Assembly (NCBI RefSeq): GCF_004358425.1 | Contig: NZ_CP037948.1 | Span: forward strand, 186,001-250,000 | Length of the DNA stretch: 64,000 bases | Source: Qipengyuania sediminis | GTDB taxonomy: Bacteria > Pseudomonadota > Alphaproteobacteria > Sphingomonadales > Sphingomonadaceae | Direction of reading: 5' to 3' | Shown: piece after piece, positions 28,886 to 36,540 of the stretch | Position numbering within the stretch: position 1 is the first letter of the stretch | Layout of the letters: each line of letters begins with the position of its first letter | The notes under the pieces: generated by a model | The model's database searches: none | Seen by the model: only the letters and a program-made list of their open reading frames with translations | What the model was told of the DNA's origin: nothing | Translations under genes and position numbers: made by a program

Positions 28886-29443
28886 ATGCGCGTGATGATC
28901 CTGGGAGCGCCGCTGCTTCTGCTGACGGTGGGGGCCGGTGCGCAGCAGCCCGCGACCAGCGGACCCGCGCCGTCGCCGGGCACCCTCCCATCCAGCGTGA
29001 CCCGCGTCTTCGACTGCCGCGCCCTTTCAGGGTCCGCCGAGCGGCTCGCCTGTTTCGACCGCGAGGTCGCCGCGCTGGAGATGGCGGCGCGCGCCCGCGA
29101 TGTCGCGATCTACGACCGCGAACAGGTTCGCAAGACGCGCCGAACGCTGTTCGGGATCGCCCTGCCCGATCTCAATATTTTCGGCGGCGACGAGGAGGAC
29201 GGCGAGGAGGCGGCCGAGCTGTCCCGTATCGAATCCACGATCAGGTCGCTGCGTCAGGATGCCGATGGCCGCTACATCGTGACTCTCGCCGACGGGGCGC
29301 GCTGGGCACAGATCGACCGGAAAGAACTCAGCGCCTACCCGCGCGTGGGGCAAACGATCCGCATCCGCCGGGCGGCGATGGGCTCCTATCTCGCCAATAT
29401 CGGCAGCAATACCGCCATTCGCGTCCGCCGCGTTCTGCCCTGA
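28886..29443 (+). CDS. Exported protein of unknown function (185 aa)
   Basis: No family recognised. A signal peptide (residues 1-19, ending GAGA) directs it to the periplasm. The mature part has a short segment with two Cys (Cys44 and Cys56 in FDCRALSGSAERLACFD), which could form a disulfide. A charged helical stretch follows, with an acidic patch (GDEEDGEEAAE). The C-terminal beta-rich region (about 130-185) resembles a small SH3- or OB-like barrel. A strong GGAGGAG site lies 7 bases before the ATG. It is divergent from the receptor and convergent with the TPR-hydroxylase gene, 7 bp away. Confidence 0.78.
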   Translation: MRVMILGAPLLLLTVGAGAQQPATSGPAPSPGTLPSSVTRVFDCRALSGSAERLACFDREVAALEMAARARDVAIYDREQVRKTRRTLFGIALPDLNIFGGDEEDGEEAAELSRIESTIRSLRQDADGRYIVTLADGARWAQIDRKELSAYPRVGQTIRIRRAAMGSYLANIGSNTAIRVRRVLP

Positions 29444-29450
29444 TCAGCGC

Positions 29451-30686
29451 CTAGCCGATCGCCCGCACGACCGCCCGTTCCGCTTCGGTCAATAGCGGGT
29501 TCCAGGCATCGAGGATCAGGATCGTGCGCGGCTGGTCGCTGTCATTCCAGGCCTCGTGCTCGATGGTATCGTCGAACGCCCACGCCTCCCCCCACTGCCA
29601 TTCGCGCGTCTGCGAACCGACGCGAAAACCGCACCCCGGGGGAATTACCAGCGGCAGATGCACGGTGGTACGGACATTGCTGGTGCCGGTATGCGGGGGA
29701 ATGCGGGTGCGGGCGTCCAGAACCGAGAACATCGCGGTCGGACCTTTGCCGGGGATATCGAGCAGCGGCAGGCGATCGAGGAGCGCCGCCGTTCCGGGGC
29801 ACTTGGCCCGGTTCGCCGCCTGGGGCACGCCGTCCTTGACGAAGAACCAGGCGCTCCAGCGGGGCGACAGGTTGAGGTCCGCCCACTGGTTGACCGGCTG
29901 GGTCGGATCGAAGGCGACGTAGGGCGCGAATCCGGGCTCCTCGTCCGCATCCGCCAACAAGGCGCGCAGTTCGCCGGCGATGAGCTCGCTCGCAGCCTCC
30001 AGCTCCGCAAACCATGGAAACAGGGCGCGGTCGAAGAACTCGATTGCCGGCAGATAGGGGAAGTGGCCGCCGGTCGGCTGTTGCTGATAGACCTGGCGCC
30101 GCCCCGCGCGGTGATCGGCATAGGCTTGCGCGCGCGTAAAATCGCTGGCCGTGAAGCGGCCGCGCAGCTTGTCGATCGCGGCCGTCATTTCCTCTGCCCG
30201 CCGCTCCCCCGCAGCCGCCACCACGGCGCGCCCGTGCGCGAGAGCAGCGCGGATTGCGTCGGGAAGCCCCTCATCCGCCGGCGTCGCTGCCAGAACTGCG
30301 CGATAGGCCTGCACGCTGTCGGCGGTCCGACCCGAACGCTCCAGCGCCTGCGCTTTGCGCAGCAATGCCGGCATCAGATAGGGATCGATGCCGAGCGCGG
30401 CGTCGAGGCTCGCGAGCTCGCCGGCCGCGTCGCCGGCAAGACTTTGCGCATGCGCCAGATTTAACCAGAGCGGCGCAGCCGCGGGATCGGCGGCAACGGC
30501 CTGGCGGAACAGCGCAGCCGCGCCGGGCGCGTCGCCTTGGTCCATCGTCACCAGGCCAAGCGCATTCAGCGCCCCGGGGTGGCCGGGCGCTGCGGTCAAG
30601 GCCTCTTCGAGCGAGCGGCGCGCCTCGGACAGGAGACCGGCGCGTTTCGCCTCGGCAGCGCGTTCGATCAGGCCGGATATGGTCAT
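29451..30686 (-). CDS. TPR protein fused to aspartyl/asparaginyl beta-hydroxylase domain
   Basis: A 411-residue fusion. Residues 1-150 form TPR repeats (ALNALGLVTMDQGDAPGAA and following), and about 215-400 is an AspH-type 2OG-Fe(II) hydroxylase domain. The family's two-histidine iron site is visible: His332 in PHTGTSN (HxG rather than HxD, normal for AspH) and His377 in FDDTIEHEAW, with His343 and Arg387 (QPRTILILDAW) near the co-substrate. Known relatives hydroxylate Asp/Asn in EGF domains or act on lipid A acyl chains; the target here is unknown. The ATG at 30686 is chosen since the repeats start at once. It is the fourth oxygenase around the two receptors. Confidence 0.88.
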   Translation of the reverse strand: MTISGLIERAAEAKRAGLLSEARRSLEEALTAAPGHPGALNALGLVTMDQGDAPGAAALFRQAVAADPAAAPLWLNLAHAQSLAGDAAGELASLDAALGIDPYLMPALLRKAQALERSGRTADSVQAYRAVLAATPADEGLPDAIRAALAHGRAVVAAAGERRAEEMTAAIDKLRGRFTASDFTRAQAYADHRAGRRQVYQQQPTGGHFPYLPAIEFFDRALFPWFAELEAASELIAGELRALLADADEEPGFAPYVAFDPTQPVNQWADLNLSPRWSAWFFVKDGVPQAANRAKCPGTAALLDRLPLLDIPGKGPTAMFSVLDARTRIPPHTGTSNVRTTVHLPLVIPPGCGFRVGSQTREWQWGEAWAFDDTIEHEAWNDSDQPRTILILDAWNPLLTEAERAVVRAIG

Positions 30687-30797
30687 GGCGCCGGAACTAG
30701 GCAGCTTCGCCGTGCCACTCAAGAAGTCCGCGCTTCGTCTTGACCAGCGGCCCCATATCCATAGGTAGCAGATCGAACACCCAATTGAGGAGCCGCC

Positions 30798-31970
30798 ATG
30801 CCCGAGGCCTATATCGTCGAAGCCGTGCGCACCGCGGGGGGCAAGCGCGGAGGCCGGCTCGCGGGAGTACACCCCGTCGATCTCGCGGCGCATTCGCTCG
30901 ACGCGGTGGTGGAACGCAGCGGGATCGATCCGGGGCTGGTGGAAGATGTGGTCATGGGCTGCGTCAGCCAGGGCGGCGAGCAAGCGATGCAGGTCGGGCG
31001 CAACGCGGTGCTGGCATCGAAAAACTTGCCGCAGTCCACCCCCGCGGTGACGATCGATCGCCAGTGCGGCTCCTCCCAGCAGGCGATCCAGTTCGCGGCG
31101 CAGGCGGTGATGAGCGGCACGCAGGACGTGGTGATCGCCGCCGGGGTGGAAAGCATGAGCCGCGTCCCCATGGGCTCGACCGCCATGTTCCATATGAAGG
31201 AGGGGCTGGGGCACTACAAATCGCCGGGGCTGGAGGAGAAATATCCCGGTATCCAGTGGAGCCAGTTCATGGGTGCCGAGATGATCGTGAAAAAGCACGG
31301 TTTTTCCAAGGATGATCTCGATCGCTTCGCTTACGAGAGCCACCGCAAGGCGGCAGCGGCCACCAATGGCGGCGCGTTCAGGCAAGAAATCGTAGGCGTG
31401 CCGATCGAAACCCCGGACGGCGTGGCCTGCCACGAGATCGACGAAGGCATCCGCTTCGATGCGACTTTGGAAGGCATCGCCTCGGTCAAGCTGCTCAGCC
31501 CCGAAGGGCATATCACCGCCGCAACCAGCAGCCAGATCTGCGACGGTTCATCCGCGGTCCTGGTGGTGAGCGAGGCGGCGCTGAAGGCGCATAACCTCAC
31601 CCCGCTCGCGCGCATCCACAATCTCACTGTCACCGCGGGCGATCCGGTTATCATGCTGGAAGAGCCGCTGTTCGCGACCGACCGCGCCTTGCAACGCGCC
31701 GGCATGAGGATCGACGACATCGACCTGTACGAGGTGAACGAGGCCTTCGCTCCGGTGCCGCTCGCCTGGCTCAAGCACACCGGCGCGGACCCCGAGCGCC
31801 TAAATGTCAATGGCGGCGCGATCGCGCTCGGCCACCCGCTGGGCGCCAGCGGCACCAAGCTGATGACGACGCTCGTTCACGCGCTGAAGGCCCGCGGCAA
31901 ACGCTACGGCCTGCAGACGATGTGCGAAGGCGGCGGCGTCGCCAATGTGACGATCGTGGAGGCGCTATAA
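30798..31970 (+). CDS. Acetyl-CoA C-acyltransferase (thiolase)
   Basis: Catalyses thiolytic cleavage of 3-ketoacyl-CoA (beta-oxidation) or the reverse condensation. The 390-residue protein shows the full active site: nucleophile Cys90 in DRQCGSSQQA, His346 in NVNGGAIALGHPLGASG, and acid/base Cys376 in MCEGGGVAN. The length is typical. It heads a plus-strand set with a dehydrogenase and an enoyl-CoA hydratase, the other steps of the spiral, pointing to acyl-CoA degradation. GGAG lies 8-11 bases before the ATG. Chain-length preference is not readable. Confidence 0.94.
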   Translation: MPEAYIVEAVRTAGGKRGGRLAGVHPVDLAAHSLDAVVERSGIDPGLVEDVVMGCVSQGGEQAMQVGRNAVLASKNLPQSTPAVTIDRQCGSSQQAIQFAAQAVMSGTQDVVIAAGVESMSRVPMGSTAMFHMKEGLGHYKSPGLEEKYPGIQWSQFMGAEMIVKKHGFSKDDLDRFAYESHRKAAAATNGGAFRQEIVGVPIETPDGVACHEIDEGIRFDATLEGIASVKLLSPEGHITAATSSQICDGSSAVLVVSEAALKAHNLTPLARIHNLTVTAGDPVIMLEEPLFATDRALQRAGMRIDDIDLYEVNEAFAPVPLAWLKHTGADPERLNVNGGAIALGHPLGASGTKLMTTLVHALKARGKRYGLQTMCEGGGVANVTIVEAL

Positions 31971-31981
31971 ACCCTGAATGC

Positions 31982-32040
31982 GTCCCCGCGCAGGTGGGGA
32001 CTTGGTGCGTTTTGGCTGGAGACCCTCGCCTTCGCGGGGG
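31982..32040. repeat. REP-like inverted doublet between thiolase and SDR genes
   Basis: Two GC-rich palindromic units in opposite orientation: GTCCCC-N8-GGGGAC at 31982-32001, and CCCTCGCCTTCGCGGGG at about 32023-32039, whose reverse complement resembles the first. This layout is typical of intergenic REP doublets in alphaproteobacteria. It may stabilise or partly terminate the thiolase transcript ahead of the next gene. Confidence 0.55.
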
Positions 32041-32062
32041 ATCGGTGAGAGGAAGATCAGAT

Positions 32063-32848
32063 ATGCAAATCGGCAGCAATACGCCCGCGGTCGTCACCGG
32101 CGGCGCATCGGGCCTCGGCGCGGCGACGGCGCGGGCGCTGGCGGCGAAGGGCGCCAAGGTCGCGATCTTCGACATGAACGAGGAGAAGGGCAATGCGCTC
32201 GCCGCCGAGCTCGGCGGCGTGTTCTGCAAGGTCAATGTGACGAGTGAGGAGGATGTCGACGCGGGCTTCGCCAAGGCCCGCGAGGCGCACGGGCAGGAGC
32301 GGATCCTGGTGAACTGCGCCGGCATCGGCAACGCGATCAAAACCGCCAGCCGCTCCAAGGAGGATGGCAGCATCAAGCATTATCCGCTTTCGGCCTTCGA
32401 ATTCGTGATTCAGGTCAATCTCATCGGCACCTTCCGCTGCATCGCAAAGTCGGCCGCGGGGATGCTGACTCTCGATCCGCTGAGCGAGGACGGCGATCGG
32501 GGCGCGATCGTCAACACCGCCAGCGTCGCGGCGGAGGATGGCCAGATGGGCCAGGCCGCCTATTCGGCGAGCAAGGGCGGGGTGGTCGGCATGACGCTGC
32601 CGATCGCACGCGACCTTATGTCCGAAGGGATAAGGGTGAACACCATTTTGCCAGGCATCTTCAACACCCCGCTGATGAACGCCGCGCCGCCGCAGGTGAA
32701 GGATGCGCTCGCGGCCAGCGTGCCGTTCCCCAAGCGGCTCGGCCATCCCGAGGAATATGCGCAGCTCGCCCTGTGCATGATCGAAACCGGCTATTTCAAC
32801 GGCGAGGACGTGCGCCTCGACGGGGGGATCAGAATGGCGCCGCGCTGA
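32063..32848 (+). CDS. Short-chain dehydrogenase, 3-hydroxyacyl-CoA dehydrogenase type 2-like
   Basis: Predicted NAD-dependent oxidation of 3-hydroxyacyl-CoA to 3-ketoacyl-CoA. The 261 residues carry the SDR cofactor motif TGGASGLG (12-19), NCAG (84-87), and the catalytic Ser154, Tyr167 and Lys171 (YSASKGG). The insert after NAG ([20 protein letters not shown]) and the overall pattern resemble HSD17B10-type enzymes. AGAGGAAG precedes the ATG at 32063. Its place between a thiolase and an enoyl-CoA hydratase fits beta-oxidation. Confidence 0.9.
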   Translation: MQIGSNTPAVVTGGASGLGAATARALAAKGAKVAIFDMNEEKGNALAAELGGVFCKVNVTSEEDVDAGFAKAREAHGQERILVNCAGIGNAIKTASRSKEDGSIKHYPLSAFEFVIQVNLIGTFRCIAKSAAGMLTLDPLSEDGDRGAIVNTASVAAEDGQMGQAAYSASKGGVVGMTLPIARDLMSEGIRVNTILPGIFNTPLMNAAPPQVKDALAASVPFPKRLGHPEEYAQLALCMIETGYFNGEDVRLDGGIRMAPR

Positions 32849-32857
32849 CGACACTAT

Positions 32858-32984
32858 CCTCCCCATCGCGTGCGATGGGGAGGGAGACCGCCCGCGCAGC
32901 GGGGGGGAGGAGGGGTCTGCTGCGCCGGAAGATCACCCCGCCACCATGCTTTGCATGGTCCCCCTCCCCGGCAAGCCGGGGAGG
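32858..32984. repeat. Cluster of palindromic REP-like repeats (331-bp gene-free gap)
   Basis: The gap 32849-33179 has no gene but holds three perfect hairpins. They are CCTCCCCATCGC/GCGATGGGGAGG (32858-32883, 2-base loop), ACCATGC/GCATGGT (32943-32959), and CCTCCCCGGC/GCCGGGGAGG (32963-32984, 2-base loop). The first and third share the CCTCCCC/GGGGAGG ends, as in dispersed repeats of sphingomonad genomes. The stretch 33010-33179 shows no structure beyond the GAGGGAGGGG ribosome binding site of the next gene. Confidence 0.65.
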
Positions 32985-33179
32985 AAAAGGATAAAACCAT
33001 TTTCCTACACCACGCCGCGGCTGCTAGCCGCGGGGCATGAGCACGCGTTTCCTTTCCATTTGCAGGGCGATCGCGGCCCCGGCTGGCCCCGCGGTTTTTC
33101 TCCCCTTGGACCGTGTAACACCTGGTCCATGTCTCAAACGTCCCGGCGGCCGTGCGGCGCCGCCTGAGGGAGGGGTTCG

Positions 33180-34052
33180 ATGAGCGATTTCACGCAGATC
33201 AAGCTCGACATCGCCGACCGTATTGCGACAATCACGCTTCACCGGCCGGACAAGCTCAACGCGTTTACGCGCACAATGATGGCCGAGATGATCGCCGCGC
33301 TCGATCTGACCGATGCCGACGACAGCGTGCGCGCGGTGATCGTCACCGGCCATGGCGAGCGGGCCTTTTGCGCCGGCGCGGACCTCACGCCAGAGGGAGG
33401 GGGTCACGTCTTCTCCGATCCTAACCCGGTCGAAGACCTTGCCGACGAACGCGTGCGCGATGGCGGCGGGCGGCTGACGCTGCGGCTGTTCAATTCGAAG
33501 AAGCCGCTGATCGGCGCTTGCAACGGCGTCGCGGTCGGCGTGGGCGCGACGATGCAGCTCCCCTTCGACATTCGGCTCGCGGCGGACAGCGCGCGCTTCG
33601 GCTTCGTCTTCGCGCGGCGTGGGATCACGCCCGAAGCGGCCTCGAGCTGGTTTCTGCCGCGCCTCGTAGGGATGCAGACCGCGCTCGAATGGTGCATGAC
33701 GGGGCGCATTTTCGACGCGCAGGAGGCGTTCGCAAAGGGGCTGGTGCGTTCGCTGCACCCGCAGGGCGAGCTGCTGGAGGCCGCCCGGGCGATCGCGCGC
33801 GAGATCGCGGACAACACCAGCGCCGTCTCGGTTGCGATGACCCGCGCGATGCTGTGGCGGCTTTCGGCCGAGCCGCATCCGATGCTGGCGCACCGGGTCG
33901 ACAGTCGCGCGATCTACCGCCTCAGCCGCAGCGCCGATGCCAAGGAGGGGATTGCGAGCTTCCTCGAGAAGCGGAGCCCCGCCTACCCCGATACGGTGAG
34001 CGGCCACATGCCCGATTTCTACCCCTGGTGGGAGGAGCCGGGCTATGAATGA
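33180..34052 (+). CDS. Enoyl-CoA hydratase/isomerase family protein (crotonase fold)
   Basis: Predicted to hydrate 2-enoyl-CoA or a related crotonase reaction. The 290 residues carry the family segments RPDKLNAFTRTMMAEM, AFCAGADL (oxyanion-hole region), and CNGVAVGVGATMQLPFDIRLAADSARFGFVFARRG split across the core. The next segment ITPEAASSW supplies a Glu at the position of one of the two catalytic glutamates; the first Glu of classical hydratases is not evident. The C-terminal 50 residues are longer than in minimal hydratases. Its stop lies within the marR gene (8-bp overlap). Confidence 0.9.
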   Translation: MSDFTQIKLDIADRIATITLHRPDKLNAFTRTMMAEMIAALDLTDADDSVRAVIVTGHGERAFCAGADLTPEGGGHVFSDPNPVEDLADERVRDGGGRLTLRLFNSKKPLIGACNGVAVGVGATMQLPFDIRLAADSARFGFVFARRGITPEAASSWFLPRLVGMQTALEWCMTGRIFDAQEAFAKGLVRSLHPQGELLEAARAIAREIADNTSAVSVAMTRAMLWRLSAEPHPMLAHRVDSRAIYRLSRSADAKEGIASFLEKRSPAYPDTVSGHMPDFYPWWEEPGYE

Positions 34053-34518
34053 CCTCGCCAGCGCCCCCGCGAAGCGTCTCGCCGACTTCCTGCCCTATCA
34101 ACTCTCGGTCGCCTCGAACGCGGTCTCGGTGCGGATCGCGGAGCAGTATCGCAAGCGCTTCGGGCTCAAAGTGACCGAATGGCGCGTCATGGCGGTGCTG
34201 GGTGACAGCGGCCCCCATACCCAACGCGAGCTGGTGGCAGCGACGCTGATGGACAAGGTCCCGGTCAATCGCGCGGCGCGGGTGCTCGAGGATCGCGGGC
34301 TCGCCGCACGTCGGCCAAACACGCGCGACGGGCGCTCGCATCTCCTTGAGCTGACGGCGGAAGGGCGGGGGGTCCATGCCCGGATCATGCCGCTCGCCAC
34401 CGCGATCGAAGGCGAGCTGTTCGGCGTGCTGAGCGAGGGCGAGCGTGCCGCCTTTTCCGCCATGCTTGCGCGCGTGCGCGAGGGGGCGGGGGACTTCGAC
34501 CCCGCCGCCCTCGACTAG
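34045..34518 (+). CDS. MarR-family transcriptional regulator
   Basis: Predicted dimeric winged-helix repressor of 157 residues. The DNA-binding core runs from about 45 to 110 (LKVTEWRVMAVLGDSG, TQRELVAATLMDKVPVNRAARVLEDRGLAARRPNTRDGRSHLLELT), flanked by dimer helices. The start overlaps the enoyl-CoA hydratase gene by 8 bp, so it is co-transcribed with the acyl-CoA genes and may control them, perhaps with an acyl-CoA or aromatic-CoA ligand. That role is inferred from position only. The stop is 7 bp from the convergent tadC. Confidence 0.92.
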   Translation: MNDLASAPAKRLADFLPYQLSVASNAVSVRIAEQYRKRFGLKVTEWRVMAVLGDSGPHTQRELVAATLMDKVPVNRAARVLEDRGLAARRPNTRDGRSHLLELTAEGRGVHARIMPLATAIEGELFGVLSEGERAAFSAMLARVREGAGDFDPAALD

Positions 34519-34525
34519 CCGCCGC

Positions 34526-35524
34526 CTACTCCATCCCGGTGAAGGCGTCGGTGATCGAACAGGCCGCCGGGCCGAGAATGACGATGAACAGCACCGGCAG
34601 GATGAACATGATCAGCGGGATGGTCATGATTGCGGGCAGGCGCGCGGCCTTTTCCTCCGCGCGCATCATCCGCTCGTTGCGGAACTCGGCGGAAAGCACG
34701 CGCAGCGCCGAGGCGAGCGGGGTGCCGTATTTCTCGGTCTGCACCATCGTGGTGACGACGCCCTTGATGCTTTCAAGATTTACCCGGAAAGCGAGGTTCG
34801 CGAAGGCCTTCTTGCGTTCGTTAAGGAATGCCAGCTCGATCGCGGTCAGCGCGAACTCGTCGCCCAGCTCGGGATAGGCGCGGCCCAGCTCCTTCGCCAC
34901 ACGGTTGAATGCGGCATCGACGGTGAGGCCCGCTTCGGCGCAGATGACCAGCAGGTCGAGTGCGTCCGGCAGGCCCTTGCGGATCGCGTCGGTGCGCTTC
35001 TTGGCCTTGTTCTGGAGGTAGGTTTCGGGCCCCTTGTATCCGCCGAAGATCAGCGCCGCCATCGCCATCACCCGCTTCATCTGCCAGTCGGGATAGATCT
35101 CGACCACATAGAGCAGCACGAAGCCGATGACGCCCAGCACGATCGGCAGCACCATGCGCAGACCGATGAGATAGACCGCCACCTCCTTGTTCCGGTAACC
35201 GGCCCAGGCCAGCTTCTGGACCATGGTATCGACCTGGCTCTGCTGCAGCACCTTCATGTTGCTGAGCGCATCGCGGACCGCTTCGGTCTTGTCCGATTTG
35301 CGGACCAGGCTCTGCCGCTTCTTCGCGCTGGCGGTGACGATGCCGGCCTTCAGTTCGTCGCGCCGGGCGTTGAGCGCCTTCACCCGCTTCGCCATCGGGT
35401 CCTTGATGGTGATCGCGGTATAGATCGCGAACACCACCGCCATCCCCGCCACTGCGGCAAGGATGGTGCCGACGAGCATGACGTCGAAACCGAGGAGGGT
35501 GGGTCCGGGCGGGGTTGTGACCAT
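34526..35524 (-). CDS. tadC: Tad pilus inner-membrane platform protein TadC
   Basis: One of two GspF-like platform proteins of the Tight-adherence pilus. The 332 residues have an N-terminal membrane segment, a cytoplasmic part with the T2SSF pattern (LPDALDLLVICAEAGLTVDAAFNRVAKELG), EKYGTPLASALRVLSAEFRNERMMRAEEKAARLPAIM spread over the second half, and a C-terminal membrane helix. It is last in the operon, 13 bp after tadB. No tadD, tadE or tadF follows; the next gene is convergent marR. Confidence 0.93.
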   Translation of the reverse strand: MVTTPPGPTLLGFDVMLVGTILAAVAGMAVVFAIYTAITIKDPMAKRVKALNARRDELKAGIVTASAKKRQSLVRKSDKTEAVRDALSNMKVLQQSQVDTMVQKLAWAGYRNKEVAVYLIGLRMVLPIVLGVIGFVLLYVVEIYPDWQMKRVMAMAALIFGGYKGPETYLQNKAKKRTDAIRKGLPDALDLLVICAEAGLTVDAAFNRVAKELGRAYPELGDEFALTAIELAFLNERKKAFANLAFRVNLESIKGVVTTMVQTEKYGTPLASALRVLSAEFRNERMMRAEEKAARLPAIMTIPLIMFILPVLFIVILGPAACSITDAFTGME

Positions 35525-35537
35525 GATCCGTGTTCCC

Positions 35538-36503
35538 TCAGATCTCGAAGCTGACCATCTTGGACATGATGAAGACGCCGATCCCCATCCACACCGCGCC
35601 GCCCAGCCCGATCGCGATCAGCCGCTCGTCGGTGAAGAAGGTGCCGATGTATTCGGGGTTGATCCACCAGATCAGCCCGAACACGATGAAGGGCAGCGCC
35701 CCGACGATATAAGCGGAGGCTTTGGATTCCGAGCTCATCGCGCGGATCTTCAGCTTCATCTGGCTGCGCTTCCTCAGCACGTCCGCAAGGTTCGACAGCG
35801 TTTCGGCGAGATTGCCGCCGGTTTCGCGCTGGATCGCGAGCGTGATGCAAAAGAAGTTGAATTCGGGAATGCCCAGCCGGTCGGCGGTGACCTGCAGCGC
35901 CTCCTCCATGGTGCGGCCGACCTTGATCCGGTCGACGATGCCCTTGAACTCGATGCCCACCGGCCCGTCGATCTCCTGCGCGACGACGGTCAGGGTCTCG
36001 GTAACGGGGAGGCCCGAGCGCAGGCCGCGCACGAGCAGCTCGATCGCATCGGCGAACTTGGCGTTGAACTGATTGACCCGCTTCTTGATCAGTCGCCCGA
36101 CCACCAGATGCGGCACGCCAGCCCCGATCAGCACGCCGAAGCCCAGCGAAAACAGGAAGGCACCGGACTTCAGGTACACCAGCAGCGCCACGGCCAGGCC
36201 CAGCCCGATCGAGGCGTAGGCGTATTGCGCCAGCGTCCAGCGCTTGCCGGTCCGGTCCAGCCGGATCGTCAGCGCCTCCACCCGGCTGCCCGAACCCGCG
36301 GCCTTGTAGGCGGTGGGTTTTCTCGCTGCGATCGCCTTCTTGAGCTGCGATTCGACCCGCGCCGCGGTGCTTTCGGAATGACGGTAACGGATCTGCTGCA
36401 GCCGGCGGGTTCCCGCCTTGCCGGTGGAGGGCCCGGCGAAGGCGGCATAGCCGATGCCCGACAGGGCGAGCAGGCCCATGGCGAGCAGCGCGATCTCAAA
36501 CAT
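35538..36503 (-). CDS. tadB: Tad pilus inner-membrane platform protein TadB
   Basis: Partner platform protein of TadC in Flp pilus assembly. The 321 residues have an N-terminal helix (residues 4-22), two mid membrane segments (about 100-140) and the T2SSF domain with ADAIELLVRGLRSGLPVTET and IQRETGGNLAETLSNLADVLRKR. It is separated from cpaE by only 37 bp, where the ATPase gene cpaF/tadA would normally be. Confidence 0.93.
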   Translation of the reverse strand: MFEIALLAMGLLALSGIGYAAFAGPSTGKAGTRRLQQIRYRHSESTAARVESQLKKAIAARKPTAYKAAGSGSRVEALTIRLDRTGKRWTLAQYAYASIGLGLAVALLVYLKSGAFLFSLGFGVLIGAGVPHLVVGRLIKKRVNQFNAKFADAIELLVRGLRSGLPVTETLTVVAQEIDGPVGIEFKGIVDRIKVGRTMEEALQVTADRLGIPEFNFFCITLAIQRETGGNLAETLSNLADVLRKRSQMKLKIRAMSSESKASAYIVGALPFIVFGLIWWINPEYIGTFFTDERLIAIGLGGAVWMGIGVFIMSKMVSFEI

Positions 36504-36540
36504 GGCCTTGCCTTCCCTTCAATCGCCCGTGGGCGCGGCG

